Assembly: GCF_000219215.1 (NCBI RefSeq)
Contig: NC_015726.1
Location: 3,162,001-3,226,000, forward strand
Source: Cupriavidus necator N-1
GTDB taxonomy: Bacteria; Pseudomonadota; Gammaproteobacteria; Burkholderiales; Burkholderiaceae
Direction of reading: 5' to 3'
Length of the DNA stretch: 64,000 nucleotides
Made by a program: the position numbers and the translations under genes. A model generated the notes under the pieces. That model did not search any database and was not told the origin of the DNA. It saw only the letters and a program-made list of their open reading frames with translations. Below are positions 63,533 to 64,000 of the stretch, one piece after another; the first letter of the stretch is position 1; every line of letters begins with the position of its first letter.

Positions 63533-64000
63533 TCAGTTGGCGGCCGGCTTGGGGGCCTCGGCCGGCGCGGTGGCCTGGGCCGGCGATGCCGCAGCGGCGG
63601 GTGCCGCTTCCGGCTGCTGTGCCTGCCGCGGCACAAAGTTCTCCACCGTGGTCTGCGGTTCGGCCGGTGCGGCCGCGGTGGCTGGCGCGCCAGTGGAGAT
63701 CTTGCCCGGCGTCTGGTCCTTCAACGCCTTTTTCATGCCGTCGATCTCGGCAATCAGCTCATACTCGGACGGCAGTTCATCGCCGCTGAATTTGACCAGC
63801 CGGTCGCCTTCAAAATACACCGTATAGCGGCGCTGCTGCACCACCGGGGTATTGCCGCGGCGGAACGAGAACACGTAGTCCCAGCGGTCGGCGTGGAACA
63901 CGTCATTCAGCAGCGGCGTGCCGAGCAGGAACTTGACCTGGTCGCGCGTCATGCCTTCGCGCAGTTGCGACACGGCCTCGCGCGAGACGAAATTGCCCTG
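63533..64000 (-). CDS. bamE: Outer membrane assembly lipoprotein BamE (5' end beyond the window)
   Basis: This is the C-terminal part of the BamE/SmpA/OmlA lipoprotein of the outer-membrane beta-barrel assembly complex. The visible frame begins QGNFVSREAVSQLREGMTRD and continues VKFLLGTPLLNDVFHADRWD and YVFSFRRG, the core of the family. The last about 60 residues are an Ala/Pro-rich low-complexity tail ([20 protein letters not shown]) longer than in E. coli BamE. The signal peptide and lipobox lie past position 64000. Confidence 0.93.
   Translation of the reverse strand, partial: QGNFVSREAVSQLREGMTRDQVKFLLGTPLLNDVFHADRWDYVFSFRRGNTPVVQQRRYTVYFEGDRLVKFSGDELPSEYELIAEIDGMKKALKDQTPGKISTGAPATAAAPAEPQTTVENFVPRQAQQPEAAPAAAASPAQATAPAEAPKPAAN

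Overview
The window is a chromosomal core segment of a high-GC betaproteobacterium. The best fit is Burkholderiaceae, genus Cupriavidus or close to Ralstonia. The indications are the gene content and order, very GC-rich codon use, the queA-tgt-yajC-secDF block, a split pntAA/pntAB/pntB transhydrogenase, and a four-gene phcB-phcS-phcR-phcQ operon, which is the hallmark quorum-sensing locus of Ralstonia/Cupriavidus. I saw no tRNA, rRNA, CRISPR array, insertion sequence or prophage. Coding density is high and most intergenic gaps are short.

Layout. 1-3.65 kb (+): the tail of a probable pcnB, then folK, a deoxynucleoside kinase, panB, and the permease and ATPase of a tungstate-type ABC importer. 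3.65-9.7 kb (-): a pabB-pabC fusion, dnaJ, dnaK with a sigma-32-type promoter, and a cobalamin adenosyltransferase. 10-19.2 kb (+): glycolate/D-lactate oxidation (a dld-like gene, a LysR regulator, a GNAT, glcD, an ion channel, glcE, glcF), then an lrgA/lrgB-like membrane pair. 19.2-20.3 kb: a VOC protein and a WYL regulator with a candidate operator. 20.3-25.7 kb: glutathione peroxidase, pilU/pilT twitching ATPases, and divergent yggS-proC facing ubiA. 25.8-31.7 kb (-): peroxide defence (dps, a small membrane protein, katA, oxyR) and recG. 32-37.8 kb (+): queA, tgt, yajC, secD, secF, closed by a strong terminator.

37.9-42.8 kb (-): the phcBSRQ quorum-sensing operon. PhcB (methyltransferase) makes the fatty-acid methyl ester signal, PhcS (histidine kinase) senses it, and PhcR (receiver plus kinase domains) and PhcQ (receiver) relay it to PhcA, which is not in the window. 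43-47.6 kb: two YceI proteins with cytochrome b561, purB, and a glutathione S-transferase preceded by a perfect 17-bp inverted repeat. 47.7-53.1 kb: mnmA-nudJ divergent from a transhydrogenase operon with panD inserted in it. 53.3-64 kb: a receiver protein with an unusual internal insertion, then a long minus-strand run of THUMP methyltransferase, DsbA-family isomerase, hemJ, proA, holA, lptE, leuS, dapB and a partial bamE.

The observations most worth follow-up are the phc operon, a four-copy family of GC-rich palindromes (one lying inside the apparent 5' end of pabBC), the unclear pabBC start inside the dnaJ terminator, panD within the pnt operon, the 17-bp inverted repeat before the GST gene, and the insertion-bearing receiver protein. 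No clearly undescribed multi-gene system was found.
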